Source of the DNA: Avena insularis
Lineage: Eukaryota; Streptophyta; Magnoliopsida; Poales; Poaceae
Assembly: GCA_023614405.1 (NCBI GenBank)
Contig: CM042688.1
Span: 374,715,331-374,779,330 of the forward strand
Direction of reading: 5' to 3'
DNA length: 64,000 bases
Notes under the pieces: model-generated
Seen by the model: only the letters and a program-made list of their open reading frames with translations
Database searches by the model: none
Told to the model about the DNA's origin: nothing
Made by a program: the position numbers and the translations under genes
In this document: one piece after another, positions 1-11,487 of the stretch
Layout: every line of letters starts with the position of its first letter
How positions within the stretch are numbered: position 1 is the stretch's first letter

Positions 1-2224
1 AAAATAGAGAAGTAACATCTCTCATGTGTATAAGTTTCTAAGTAGACAATCTCACAAAGATATTGATCCACAAAGAAACATGTACACACAAAATAAACAC
101 TAAAATAAATAGAGAAAGATATCCAAAATGAATTCATGACAACACACCACTAAGATCTTTACTTGATAGCATGGCCAAAAGTCTCAATTTTATATTATTG
201 TATATTCATGAACTTCAACCACAAACATATCAAATACATCACAACTATCACTAAGGTAAGTAGAGATAGTTGGAATGTATTGCGAGAGGAATCAAGTATC
301 ACAAAGAAAGAATCAACTTTGGAAATTCATCAATATTGCACATGACAGTACTTTGAGGAAACAATAGGCAATATAATTGCTAGATTGACATATTTGGTAT
401 TGGTGAATCATGAGCATGATTTTGTATAGTCCCAATTATATGCACTCATCTCAACTTACTCACATATTGAATAGAGAGCATTCTTTAAGGCCAAAGAAAG
501 AACCACAACAACTACAAATACAAAAAAAGCATGCCAATATGCAACCTACCATAGGTTGGAAGACGATATGTATGCATGAGTAAGAGATACTTGTTACCGA
601 GATATCATTGGTGTGATGAAGTAGATAGGAGTTTGGTAACCATCCTAGGTTGTCTCTAATTTTAATTGAGTCATCACTTCTTACTTATGAAAGAGACAAT
701 CATCCAATGCATCTCCAATGTACCTAAAACAAAAATCAAGTACAATATGGTCCCCAAACTTATTGGGTCCAAAGTAGGTAGACAACTACAATACATAGGA
801 GAGACTCCACATAAATATGTGTATATTGATAATGAAATTTAATTTCATGCACACCTTAGCTAATTAGGATTTGGTGGAGTTTCCCCTACATATTGGATCA
901 AGGAAAACAAGCATGCCATAATATATATTTAGTACATATGCATGCACATGATTTTCAAGAAACAAACAAGATATAATTTGAAAAAAATACCAAGTAAACC
1001 AAGAAGGAACACCAAAGTGTGACAAGACTAACAGTTGTCCAAATTATATCAAAGACCAAATCAACACATGAAACACCACAAGTTCAACAAATGAACTAGG
1101 CAAAAGCCAAAGAGAAAGAGATAGACAAAAACATAAATGCTCAAGGATTTATCTCATTCTAAAATGTCAAAATAATTAACAAGGAATGAGACAAAGAAAA
1201 CTCCCCAAAATAATAAGGTTCAAATAAACAAAGCAAACTCTCCACAATTTTCATGATGGCATAAAGTACTAAAACGAAAAGGTTTATCATCCAAAGACAT
1301 AAAACACGATATGGGTCAAAATATGTTTAGAAGACGCATTAAACGAGTGTTCTAAATAATATAGGAGAACTCCCCCATGATTAGTGCATTATTTAAGATT
1401 TTACATTTGAATACAAAATGCACACACATGGTATCATCATATCTTCCTACATCAAATAGAGCACTAAACGATTACAAGTTAAATAAATATCCATAAGACA
1501 CAAGGAAGACATGGGAGTCAACACAAATAATTTTCTTGGCAAAATATAGGCCAAATATAAACAAAATCCATATTGAAAATGATCAAAAAGACCTACCACC
1601 TATTATAGTACCGATTGTCCAAGGACAAGGGATCCGGGTGGTAGTTTGCAAATATATCCAATATCATATTCATGACAAGAGGCAAAAAGATCCAACACGA
1701 GACAACAAATGGACATTATAGAATTTGAATTTCTCATGAGAATGGCATACCACATAGAGACTAGAAATCTTGAAATATCAATACTAAGTGGCATTCCTCA
1801 TGTACAAACATTTTAGGATAGTTGAGTGCCCAAAACACGCCACTCTCCAAAAATGGAATAGACCATTAATTTCTCACAAGAGCCAAATAAGATAACATAT
1901 ACATTCAATAACAGCTCAACACAACAAAACAAGTACATGGTGTGTAATCCAACATACACAAATAAACTTGATAACTCAAGATAGGTAAGAGGTAAGCATA
2001 ACATATACAAACACATGCAAGGTATAAAACCAACACATACACAAGGGCGAGTAACTTTCAATGTAAATGTGTTGAGAACATGTTACCGCAAGGAGGAGCA
2101 ATGGATATATGATAGAGATATGATAATCCAAATGACTTAGCTTGAGAAAATGTAATTGATGAACTTCCCTTAATTCTTCATGATGTAGCCAAATATCGAG
2201 TGACCTCCAACCAACACCTATGGA
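1..2224 (-). other. AT-rich internal region downstream of gag; no convincing gene
   Basis: This stretch follows the gag reading frame on the minus strand. It is AT-rich and interrupted by stops in all frames. The few ORFs of 60-82 codons (for example around 1536-1721 and 1813-2061) have no recognisable motif. Immediately below 2225 the gag frame ends and a few more codons can be read with stops. No protease, integrase or reverse transcriptase motif was seen. It is best read as the untranslated or decayed internal part of the retrotransposon. Confidence 0.5.
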
Positions 2225-4085
2225 TCAAGTTTTAGCTAGATAGTCCCCAACAAAGTTGGGTCCTAAGAAGTTAGTAACAATAGGCTTGGCCACCCAAATG
2301 GTTCTTTTCTTGACACCACATTGGGCACCAACATATTTAGCAAACACATTGCCAACCTCGTCCTTACAAAGAGAATAAATATCATAAATCCTGATAGGGT
2401 TGTATGACGAGTTACCAATGGTGCATGAAGAAGAGAGGTGACCTTTCTCATGACATATGTAGCAAGTTCTTTTCTTCCCTTTCTTCACACTAATTTTCTC
2501 CACCATAGGAGTATTATATTGATTCTTCTTGGTAAGTGGCCGTTATTGAACTTGAGGTAGACCATGACCTTGAAGTCTCTTCCCTTTTTTCTTCTCACTA
2601 AGAGTCTTATTCTTCAATGGGCAAGATCTAACATTGTGCCTTTAAAATTTGCACTTGAAGCAAACAATTTTGGCTGAATTCTTGACTTGATCTTGACCCT
2701 TCTTCTTCTTTCTCTTGAACTTCTTCTTGTTAGTGGACTTGTTCTTGACATTGGATTTGAATCAAAGCCCACTCTTATCATTGGGAGATTTTTGCATACT
2801 CAACATTTTGTCAATTTTGGATTTCCCTTCATGACTCTTTTTCAATTCATTCTTCAAAGAAGTGACTTGAGCCTTGAGCTTATTGATTTCCTCTACATGG
2901 TTAGTATCAACAAAAATAGTAGAGGAAGTAGATGCTTCGTTGTTAGAGCAACAAGGTAAGGAGTTTAATTCATAACAAGATATATCAATAACATGAGTGG
3001 ATGAATTACATGGACTATCAATATGACATTTGTAGTGGATATAGTGCTAATGTCCACATGAGGCTCATTAGATGTTACCTTTGACACAATAGTCTCATGA
3101 GCTAACTTTATCCTATCATGGGAGTTTAGAAGATCCTCATGAGAGCTTGATATCATAACATGACTTTCTTCCAATTTCCCATAATTGCTAGTTAGCAAAG
3201 CAAGTCGAGCCTTTAGCTCAACATTCTCCTTCAAAATAGATGCTTCACAAGAAATAGAGTTAGTAGCACAAGCATCATTATAATTAGCAATACTAGAAGA
3301 CGACTTGGCAATCTCATTATATTTTCTTTTGAGATCAATTGCCACCTTAAGAGCTTTATCACGGGTTTCCTTTACTTTAGACACTTCTAGAGTAAATGTC
3401 TCCTCAAGAGATTCCTTAGTGGTTTGTTCCTCTTCAAGAGCTTCATTTAGATTAGCAATTTCATTAGCATACTCACGCTCACAACAACTCATCTTATCAA
3501 TGGTGTTCTCATGCTCCTCAATTTATGCTCCTAACTAATCAATATGTTCTTTGCTCTTAATAGCAAAGTCCAGGATTTCAACAAAGTTAGAGCAAGCAAT
3601 ATTATTCTTAACAAGGGAACGATAAACAATCTCACCTTTTTCATATAAAGCATCAACATAAAACTCTTCTTCCTCATTATCCTCATCCTCATCAGAAGAG
3701 GTATTGGGTTCCAAAATAGGAGTTACCTTTGAATCCCTAGTCATAAGGCATAGGTGGGTACCTAAAGAAGGTGAAGATGAGATTCCATTCAAAACCTTGT
3801 CGTGGCCCATAGAATCTTCGATTTCCTCTACATGGTTAACAACACAAGCAGTAGAGGAAATAGAAGCATTTTTATCATGACAACAAGAGAACACAAGCAT
3901 ATCATCATATTTATTCAAGCTATTTCTACATGATATGCAAGGACTATCAACACAAGCATGTAAGGAGTTTGTAGTGCTAGAAGTGTTAAAGTCCAAAGAT
4001 AGATAATTGCAACTAGATAGAGAGGAGGGACTACAAATAGGAAGCACACTATCCATATTGCAATTTCTATCACCACTTACCATAT
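2225..4085 (-). pseudogene. gag C-terminal two-thirds: acidic segment, coiled coil and CCHC zinc knuckles (broken)
   Basis: Reading right to left: the segment 4085-3535 encodes an acidic linker with a DEDEDNEEEE run. The segment 3492-2965 is a strongly heptad-like coiled coil (KARLALLTSNYGKLEESH is typical). A lysine-rich stretch and two zinc knuckles follow. The first, near 2640-2680, is CFKCK with a stop codon in place. The second, near 2420-2465, is CYICHEKGHLSSSC, a complete CX2CX4HX4C. Damage: two in-frame stops between 3538 and 3492, a frameshift near 2970-3000, and further stops near 2560-2780. The role by family is the nucleocapsid/capsid precursor that packages element RNA. The N-terminal part is displaced to 20395-20707 by the gypsy insertion at 4086. 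It is non-functional as it stands. Confidence 0.8.
4081..4085. repeat. Target-site duplication CATAT (left) of gypsy element
   Basis: CATAT immediately precedes the TGTCGTGG LTR terminus at 4086 and is repeated at 20390-20394 just after the other LTR end (CCCCATCA). A 5-bp duplication is standard for LTR-retrotransposon integrase. Confidence 0.92.
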
Positions 4086-4583
4086 TGTCGTGGAAATGGC
4101 CACGGCAGTCGCTACCACGGGTAGCGATTGATAGAATCGGGGGCGAGAGCTGGCGGCCATCTGCTGTGCGAGATGGGGGCGGATGCACATGGATTTACCC
4201 AGGTTCACCCCCTGGAGGGTAAAGACATACTCCTGCTAGATTAGATTGATGGAGAGCGAGTTACAGGGGTGGCAAGCTTGGCGTCTAAGCAGCGAGTCGC
4301 TTGAAGGGGTGTATGATGGAACGTAAGTCCCCAGACTACCCTAGGGAGGCTTATATAGGAGGCACCTTGCTAGGGTTTACAGTTTCCAACCAAACAAGAT
4401 ATGGATTCAAAGGCATTGACCTAATCCGACTGGGCTTCAAGTATGCTTCTGGGCCTCCAGTCTCCAATCACCAGGCCTTCTCCTCAGTCGTATTCCAGTC
4501 GCCGTCCTGCAGGCCCACTCGCTAAGCCTTTGACCCGATCGAAACATCCTGCTGGGCATACCCCATTCGGCATATCCCCATCA
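4086..4583 (-). repeat. 3' LTR of gypsy element
   Basis: Matches 19906-20389 along its whole length with scattered substitutions and a few small indels. On the plus strand it starts TGTCGTGGAAATGG and ends CCCCATCA. On the element's own (minus) strand it starts TGATGGGGATATGCC. It has a minus-strand TATATAAG at about 4350-4357. Confidence 0.9.
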
Positions 4584-4598
4584 GTAGTCCCCGAGGCC
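4584..4598 (-). other. Polypurine-tract-like sequence next to 3' LTR
   Basis: Read on the minus strand, GGCCTCGGGGACTAC abuts the 3' LTR start TGATGGGG. A purine-rich run ending in GGGGACTAC is common at this site in grass gypsy elements. It would prime plus-strand DNA synthesis. Confidence 0.55.
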
Positions 4599-4905
4599 AT
4601 CGTTGATTCAGACACAGGTGTTTAGTTGGCAGTCGGAGTAGGCAAGTGCAATTTGGACGTCCAGTCGAATTGGCGATGGACTCTGTAGTGAGCCGAAGAA
4701 ATTTTCCACCGGGTTTCCAGTCGGAGCTTTGGCGAATGCAACCACTTCCGAGTCGCTACCCCATCAACCAGACAGGGCATGGCTAAAGGCGAGTCGAGTG
4801 GGAGGACTTGGACCGTCATCTTGGTCAATCCGTTGGGTAGTCCAATGGTAACTTCGGCACGATTACCACGAGTAACGGCTATCCCGAGGTTGGCGGGCAA
4901 TGCTT

Positions 4906-4915
4906 CTTTATAAGG
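4906..4915 (+). promoter_or_regulatory. TATA-like box of the antisense gene
   Basis: CTTTATAAGG lies about 120 bp upstream of the ATG at 5032. A pyrimidine-rich leader (TC-rich from about 4935 to 5031) follows, as in plant 5' UTRs. It lies outside the LTR, so the antisense gene seems to have its own promoter inside the element. Confidence 0.5.
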
Positions 4916-5031
4916 GAAGTGACGTATCAGTCATGTAGACCCTTCCTCGCATTCCTCATCTTCACGCATCCATTCTCTCTGCCTCTCCTCGATCTAGATT
5001 TTCCAGACCGACTAACCCTTCTTCTTTCCTG

Positions 5032-8000
5032 ATGGCGCCTCCGAAAGATCTATGGGGGAGATCCAAGTGCTCTATGGCACAACTCAAGTCGTTTGAGGAC
5101 ACGAGGGTCCTCTGTAAGGGGAATTGCCAGATCCCCGCGTCTTCCGAGGTCGAGCAGAAGCCACGCGTCGGCGAGTTCATCTGCTTCCCAAGCCACTTGG
5201 AGAGGGACTTGGGATTCCCCACCTTGTTATTCTGCTAGTGGTTCTGCGCATACTACGCGATCAAACCGTCAGATCTCGGCCCACACAACATCGAGGAGCT
5301 GGCAATCTTCATCGCCTTCTGCGAATGCTACCTTGGCTGCAGGCTGTACTTCCCGCTATGGTTAGAGCTGTTCCACGGCCGCATCAGGCACGAGGGGTCC
5401 GGCGGCCCGATCTTGGCGGCCGGAGGCATCGCATTTCAGTTGAAGCTGAAGGTCATTTTAGTCAAGCTCCTGTTGCTGAAGAAGGCCGCGAGCGAATGGA
5501 AGAAGAACTGGTTTTATGTGAAGGACCAAGGGTTGTCCACAATCAACCTATAGAACTGCTGGCTCGGGCGGAGCTTGGTCCTGTTGGCGACCCGGCCCCA
5601 TTGGATGTACGAGTACACCGGGAAGAACGATCCTTCCCGGACCAGCAAGGAGTCGTGGGATGCTGCAGATTACAAGGTCGCCTTGAAGAAGATTACCGAC
5701 GTGAAATTTACAACCACGTCAGCCAGGCTCGCCCCGTACGTGCCTGAGAAGAATGAAGCTCCTACGATAAGTCTCTCTCTCCGGATTTATCTTCAGTCGT
5801 GATTCCCACGGTGCAATTTGCAACCGCATCATTTGATGTTTGTTCGTGGCCACTCTCAGTTGTTTCAGGTTCTTGAAGGTTGGCTTCCTCCACTCGATGA
5901 GGAGGTTCCCAAAGAACTCGAAGAGGGGTCCAACAGGGACTCCTCCGAAAGTAAAGGAGAGGAGTCCGATTATTCTTCCTCCCCCAGTGCCCATGGCTCG
6001 CAAGACTCGCATGCAAAGGCAGCGCGAGATTAACGTGAGTTGCAGTCTTGACGAGCGGGATGATGATGACGACATTCTGCAGGAGCACAGTTCACAGTGC
6101 ACCGCCATGCCAGCAAAGCTCGTGCGTAAGCCAAAGTCGCCTATGAAGAAACATGCTTCGAAGCCGGCGTTGCCACCCAGGTTACGATGACGTGCCCGAG
6201 ATCTCGCCGAAGGTCCCGGAGGGTTCGACTCTGATGATGGGATCAGGGGTAGTAGACGTGGCGGTGCAGGTAGAAGTTCCACTTGCGGTGATCGAGCCAA
6301 CCGTCTCGGCCGCATCGGACCCGGGAGTTGCTAGAGCTACGACGAGCAAATCGCCGCGTTCGGTGGGAACAACCGCATCGTCCAGCCCCAAGGTTCTGGA
6401 GAACGCGGCTTCATCATCGAAGAAGCCCGTAGTGTCATGGGCCTCAGATATTTTCGAGAAGGGTCTCTCTCGCAAGCTGGGCTCGGAATTGGACAAAACT
6501 ACCCACATCAGCACGAGATTACACGTTCTCCTGGTCGCCAAGTGAGTCGTGAGTTTTCCTTTCTATTCTTTGATGCTTTCTTGTATGATTTCTTTGCTCA
6601 CTTTGGTGATTTTGTAGGTATGGTGCCAAGAAGATAGGTCGCCCCTCGGTGGCCAAAATGCCACCGGCCGTTGATGTAGAGGAGGCCAACCTTTCTAGGA
6701 AGAGGAAGCCCATTGATGAGGTTGCACCTACTGAGGGCACGAAAGAGAAGAAGAGCAGAGGTGATGTTACTAATGTCGCGACGGAGGACATCACGGGGGA
6801 GGGTGCCCCTGCTACTCGTGCTAAAGCAACGATGCCCCCCTGATCGGAGCCACCCAAGGGGGCTTCGGCGGCAGAACTGCTTGCTCCGCCAATTGGTGCT
6901 TCAGCGAGGGTGGCTGCATCGTTACCGCGCTTCATGGCGAGGGGGTATCCGTTCATGGCGGAGAGCCAATCTCCGCAAGTTCCGGAAATCGTTGGGTCAC
7001 GGCGCGGGCGTACATCATTCGTGGTACCTTCGACGGATCCCAGCGGGCTTCATGGCATGCTCGGCGCCGCCATTCAGGTATGTCCAGTCCCCGAGTGTCT
7101 AGCCGCTGAATTTCAGCGGCTAAGCACTTAGAACTGTAGTCGTCCAGTCCCCGAGTGTCTAGTCGCTGAATTTCAGCGGCTAGGCACTTAGAATTGTAGT
7201 CCTCCAATCCCTGAGTCTCTAGTCGCTGAATTTCAGTGGCTAGGCACTTAGAATTGTAGTCGTCCAGTCGCTGAATGTCTTTATGTCTGCAGGGCCTGCA
7301 AAAGGAATCAGCCGTCCGGCAAGCCACGAAGGTGCGACTGGAGCAAGGCCTACGCGTGGCATAGGAAGCCAACCAACGACTCAAGTGGTAAGTTGTTGCA
7401 CTTATTGGCTAGTTCGAGCCATTGACGCCTACACAAAGGTGACTTATTTGGTTTTTCTTTGTAGATGGTCTTCCGGCTGCTATTGCCAAGGCCCGTGAAG
7501 GGTACGTCCCAGCTGCGGAACTGGACATAGCAACGGAGTGGATCGACTTGTTGATGAAGGAACTGGAGGAGGCGAAGGCTTCGATGATCTCTTCTGAGGA
7601 AAGAGCTAAAGCTGCAGTCTCTGCAGTGGAGGAGGAGCGGAAGGCTGCTGATTCAATCATCCTCGAGCTATAGGGCGACCTTGCTGCCCTTGAGAAGCAT
7701 GTGACTGAGAACTGCTGGAAGCTCCTTGTTGAGTGGTTTCTTTCCTCTTTGATGTGTGCGGTGGGTCCCCGATTGGGTGAGTCCGTAGTGACACTAGGCG
7801 TCTGACGTTGCAGCTTTGATAGGGAAAGGCGATCCGGTGGTGCAGACCTTCAACGCCTCATAGTGTGTGACCGTGGTGGTGAACGCGGCCACCGCCTCGG
7901 TGCTGTGCATCCAAGAGGTGCTTCAAGGGATGTCCCCCACCGAGGTTATACCTGGGGGACTGACTGAAGTATGGGGCTACCTGGAAGAGGCACCCACCAT

Positions 8001-8394
8001 TGTAGAATGGATGACATGTTTAGCTTTCAGGCGTGGGGACACCACAGAGTTTAGCCTGGGGCTCGCGCATTACCCTGACAACTTTGATCTCGACGACGTC
8101 ACCGGCGGCTACCTTTCGGTGACTGGCCCGATGGAGATGTTGGAGGTTTTGAGGCTGACCGCCAAGGCTGCTCCCTTCGCGGATCGAGTGTTGGCGATGG
8201 GGGACTTGCTACCGTACCAGGAGACTATGGTGGCACCTAGCGACCCCGAGCCGGAGCATCGTGACCTGAAGTCGGAGCAACCTTTCTGGTCGGCGCTGTT
8301 GAAGTCATTGTCGACCCACCCGACGAATCTGTGTGAGCCATATATCACTGTCAAGGGCGGTGGTGGTGCTTCTTCATCAGGGCCTACGAAATAG
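5032..8394 (+). pseudogene. Antisense gene of gypsy element: 'putative gypsy type transposon' (Transposase_28-like) protein, multi-exon, decayed
   Basis: The first exon starts at ATG 5032. It encodes a block recognisable as the plant 'putative gypsy type transposon' domain (PRVGEFICFPSHLERDLGFP, then a segment ending near KAASEWKKNWFYVKDQG). In-frame TAG stops lie at 5236 and 5551. A likely first donor at 5766/5767 reads CG|ATAAGT, so its GT appears mutated. Later parts are a low-complexity acidic/serine-rich region (5869-6541), a basic KRKP/KEKKSR patch (about 6690-6760), a coiled coil (7465-7670) and a conserved C-terminal exon (7814-8394). Plausible introns are 6542-6617 (GTGAGT...TTTTGTAG), 7078-7292 (GTATGT...TCTGCAG) and 7388-7464. 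Further stops occur near 6841, 7360, 7671 and 7861. Its function is unknown. By family, such ORFs occur antisense to gag-pol in Tat-type elements. It is not a transposase in any demonstrated sense. Confidence 0.7.
7081..7276 (+). repeat. 60-bp minisatellite, about 3.2 copies, with hairpin in each unit
   Basis: Three consecutive 60-bp units plus a partial fourth. Each holds the near-perfect palindrome AGCCGCTGAATTTCAGCGGC. The block lies inside the putative intron 7078-7292 of the antisense gene. The units differ at only a few bases. Confidence 0.9.
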
Positions 8395-8563
8395 ATAGCT
8401 TCCCTGGGGGCTTTTTGTAAGATATGCCGAGTGGCCCCTTTTGTAATATGAACAATATTTATGTATGGAAGTAAGAGGAGTTAATCGACTCGAAATGCAT
8501 GGTCTGTTATGTGGTATGTTTGACTTTTGTTTGAGCGAGTCCCCAAGCACGTCCGCTCTTTAG
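8395..8563 (+). other. 3' UTR-like tail of antisense gene
   Basis: After the TAG at 8392-8394 the sequence becomes AT-rich, with TTTTGTAATATGAACAATAT around 8440-8460, plausible as a plant polyadenylation region. It is interrupted at 8564-8568 by the TSD of the nested element and resumes at 12925. Confidence 0.35.
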
Positions 8564-8568
8564 TGGGG
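8564..8568. repeat. Target-site duplication TGGGG (left) of nested element
   Basis: TGGGG lies directly before the LTR start TGATATGGGG and again at 12920-12924 directly after the LTR end CTCATCA. Confidence 0.9.
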
Positions 8569-9435
8569 TGATATGGGGTGGCCTGATCTTCTCAGAAAGC
8601 TCTTGTCGATGTTGATGGTGGATGATACATAACTAGTGCGTAGCTATGATCTCTCCCACTCGAACCCTGATACCAATGCAATAGCTCTCGAACCTTCTAG
8701 GATATTCACAACACCACACTCTTGCGCACGCAGCTGTCGACCATGAACAGTAGTTTGCTATCTACTAATTCCCAATGGAACAACAGATCACACTCAATTG
8801 CAATTGGTAGAACTCGATCACAGGGTAATTCCAGGGGTTCTATAAAAGAAACAACTCCAAAATAATTTTAACATGGTCTAAACCTAACTAGTAGTGCGCC
8901 CCATCTATTTATGAGTCTGGGGGTGCGGTGGCTAAGGGGGTGACCGAGTTGGTCCCACCCAACTCGGGTACAAACCGACCCAAAATTGGGTTCGACTCAG
9001 GGTTCTACCGTGGCAGAGTTTGGGCCTGTTTCTTTGCCACGGCAGCCTGCCGTGGCAGAAAAGGACGTTGTTTTACGTGCCGGCAGCCTGCCGTAGGAAA
9101 AGCGAGTCGTTCTCAGGCGTCGAGGATCCTGCCATGTGTTGATCTTCTTCTTGGTAGCTCCTTGTGCTTCCTCCCTCTCCTCCCTCGCACATTCTTCATT
9201 GATCAACATGCCATGCTCCATATGCTTCAGCTCCGCGCTCCGAGGTACGCCTTCTTCTCCCATGTACCTGATCATACATTAGCACAAAGACTTAGGCAAT
9301 ATAAAGTTCTTATAAATGAAAGCATCATGGTCAACTAGGAATGAATTCACCTAATATTCATTATTGATTTGACTCAATATTTCCTTCCAGTTCAAGCAGT
9401 CAGAATCATCATAATCCCTATATATATCATCATCA
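8569..9435 (-). repeat. 3' LTR of nested non-autonomous element
   Basis: About 867 bp, matching 12047-12919 throughout. It contains a cluster of the palindromic decamer TGCCACGGCA and its variants around 9009-9100. Confidence 0.9.
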
Positions 9436-9449
9436 TCCTCCCTTTCTTC
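9436..9449 (-). other. Polypurine tract of nested element
   Basis: On the minus strand GAAGAAAGGGAGGA directly abuts the 3' LTR. This is a classical plus-strand primer position and it fixes the element's orientation. Confidence 0.85.
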
Positions 9450-9682
9450 ATGAAAAGCCGTCCACGGCTTTGGGTAAGCTGAAAGTGGGAGAAACAAAAA
9501 GGACAACATGTATGCAAAGTATATGTATATATAACATGTTGTGTTATTGTTGTTAACATGAAAAGTATGTCCAGTATACATCAAGCAACTTCAATTGCAG
9601 GTATATGTGAAGTACAAAGAATCATGATCATGGTGAAAATAACTAAATAGATAGTCTTGTTCTTCAATATTAAATTGAGTTT

Positions 9683-10384
9683 TCACAAAGATCTATGATC
9701 AAATTTGTGCACAAGATCAAACCAATTCAATATGTGTGAAACCCAAATTGATTCATGCCATGCTTCAATTGCGCTACTCTGATTATTATGAACATGATCA
9801 TGTTGTCTAGTATGTAAGATGCAACTTAATTTGCAAATATCAGTGAAGTCTAAAGTAGTAACATAACTAGACAAAGACTTTTGGGACAAGCACAATGAAT
9901 ATGAAAACTTGGGTTCTATCCTTGCAAGAGTATAACAATCCAACATAGGTAAAATTACTTGTGTTGGTTGCAATATATCAATTAGAGCAAAATGTATTTC
10001 CATAATATCTCGAACATGAACTATTGTCCCATAGCAAACATTTTGTGACACATTGCATATATGGCTGAAAACAGCTCGTTTCAGTTTAGCAATTCTAGCA
10101 CAAGTAATGCATATATGATCCACAAGAAAATTTTCGTCCATGCTATATTCACCAATTAGATTGAAAGTGAAACATGGAGAATATGTACTAGAATTTAGAA
10201 ATGAAATTTCAGAAATCTTATGCATAGCACAACTCATACTCATAGGTTTATTTAGCATGATGGAATACACAATATCAGTAGGTGGTATTCGAGCAAGTAT
10301 TTCTTTATGTGTAATCAATACCACATGATCAAAATTTGAATTTGGTAAACTATCACATGGTGCTGAAATAATAGTGTAAGGCAA
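9683..10384 (-). pseudogene. C-terminal continuation of the nested element's ORF, after a frameshift
   Basis: A 233-codon open frame with no recognised domain. It overlaps the end of the upstream protease-like ORF (10315-11487) by 70 bp in a different frame. The first frame degenerates into hydrophobic nonsense after about 10390 while this one continues sensibly. The simplest reading is a single-base indel near 10385-10400 splitting one original ORF of about 600 codons. The alternative is a programmed frameshift; no slippery site was recognised. Confidence 0.45.
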
Positions 10385-11487
10385 ATCACAAGAGGCTTCA
10401 GTAAAGGAATAGACTCACAATATGTTGCATATGTTGGCTGAAGCTCCGAATCAGTAACAATGTCATCAACAATCTCCTCAGTTGTAGTAGGTACTAAAAC
10501 ATCCTCGGTAAGTGATAATGCACAGTCCGACGATGCAGGTTGTAAAATAGATTGCTCCCTTTCTTCAAAAGCAACCTGCATAACACAAGAAACACTACCA
10601 GGAGTAGAGATGATTACATTAGTAGAAATATCCTCAGATGTATTAGTATCTACTTCACTGGAGTTTTCTTTTTCTCTCATACTTTTAGAACGGATGCTTT
10701 CAACCTCACGTTTAGTGGAATCACACAGCTCACTTTTGATAACACTCTTACTCAGCTTGGCTATGTGGCTCTCATTCTCACATGGGTTGTAATGCACACC
10801 GTGTTCAAGATGACAAATAATAGAATTGTCACCATTCATCATGACCTTGTACTTAGTAGACAAACTAAACTCTTTTGTCCTCTCCTTGCGAAGAAGATGA
10901 TACTCATGAAATTTATCAGCTGAAATCCTGAGCATAACACGCCTCTTCATGTTCCATTTGAAAGAAATCCTTCCAACAACAGGACATATTTGAGCGTCAA
11001 GCCTTCTGCTCCAAGGTTCTCCCAATAGTATGTGACAAGAATGAAATGGTATAGGAGATACATCACAGTGCACAATCTCAATATGCTCTTTAAAAGTCAT
11101 AGGAACATCAGCGGTGTGTGAAATCAGTAATGTGCCATATGATGAATGCAAGAGAAATGGCACCGTAGGGGCAAATGTGGGTAGCTGCAGCTTTTGTACA
11201 ACTTCAACACTGATCAAATTAATAGTAGAGTTTCTATCAATGTTAATGGAACCGCATCGCTCACCAATCATCACACTATGGTGGAAAAGACTGTCACCAT
11301 CAAAAATACGGTGTTCTTCCTTCCAAAAAGTTCCACTACAACGCCAATTGTGGAAGAATTTGTACCTATAGGTCTCCACATTATCTGTAACATCATTGGC
11401 CTCCATTTTCTGCATCACATAAACACTACTAGAAGACATGATTAGTACATTAGTGCACAAAACAAAATCTGGTGGTGGAACTCTCAC
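10315..11487 (-). CDS. Retropepsin-like protein of the nested element (active site altered)
   Basis: A 390-codon open frame, the longest in the window. Residues about 85-110 read SINIDRNSTINLISVEVV, matching the layout of a retroviral-type aspartic protease around its active-site Asp (usually D-G-G/S-S/T). Here the second position is Arg and the third Asn. Downstream, CHILLGEPW (about residues 150-160) matches the conserved block of Ty3/gypsy proteases (usually CHILLGRPW). The expected role is processing of gag or gag-pol. The N-terminal part lacks the zinc knuckles normally just upstream. The C-terminal third is Ser/Glu-rich with no domain. The start could be at 11487 or at the later ATG near 11439. 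The changed D-x-G motif suggests it may be inactive. Confidence 0.55.
   Translation of the reverse strand: MRVPPPDFVLCTNVLIMSSSSVYVMQKMEANDVTDNVETYRYKFFHNWRCSGTFWKEEHRIFDGDSLFHHSVMIGERCGSINIDRNSTINLISVEVVQKLQLPTFAPTVPFLLHSSYGTLLISHTADVPMTFKEHIEIVHCDVSPIPFHSCHILLGEPWSRRLDAQICPVVGRISFKWNMKRRVMLRISADKFHEYHLLRKERTKEFSLSTKYKVMMNGDNSIICHLEHGVHYNPCENESHIAKLSKSVIKSELCDSTKREVESIRSKSMREKENSSEVDTNTSEDISTNVIISTPGSVSCVMQVAFEEREQSILQPASSDCALSLTEDVLVPTTTEEIVDDIVTDSELQPTYATYCESIPLLKPLVICLTLLFQHHVIVYQIQILIMWY

Noticed and set aside
163..345. Small plus-strand ORFs in the first 2 kb (163-345, 1536-1721)
   Set aside because: Short, AT-rich, without motifs or context, and inside retrotransposon non-coding sequence.
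5719..6956. Minus-strand ORFs (119-198 codons) opposite the antisense gene
   Set aside because: They are the complementary-strand shadow of the plus-strand exons and show no gypsy protein similarity.
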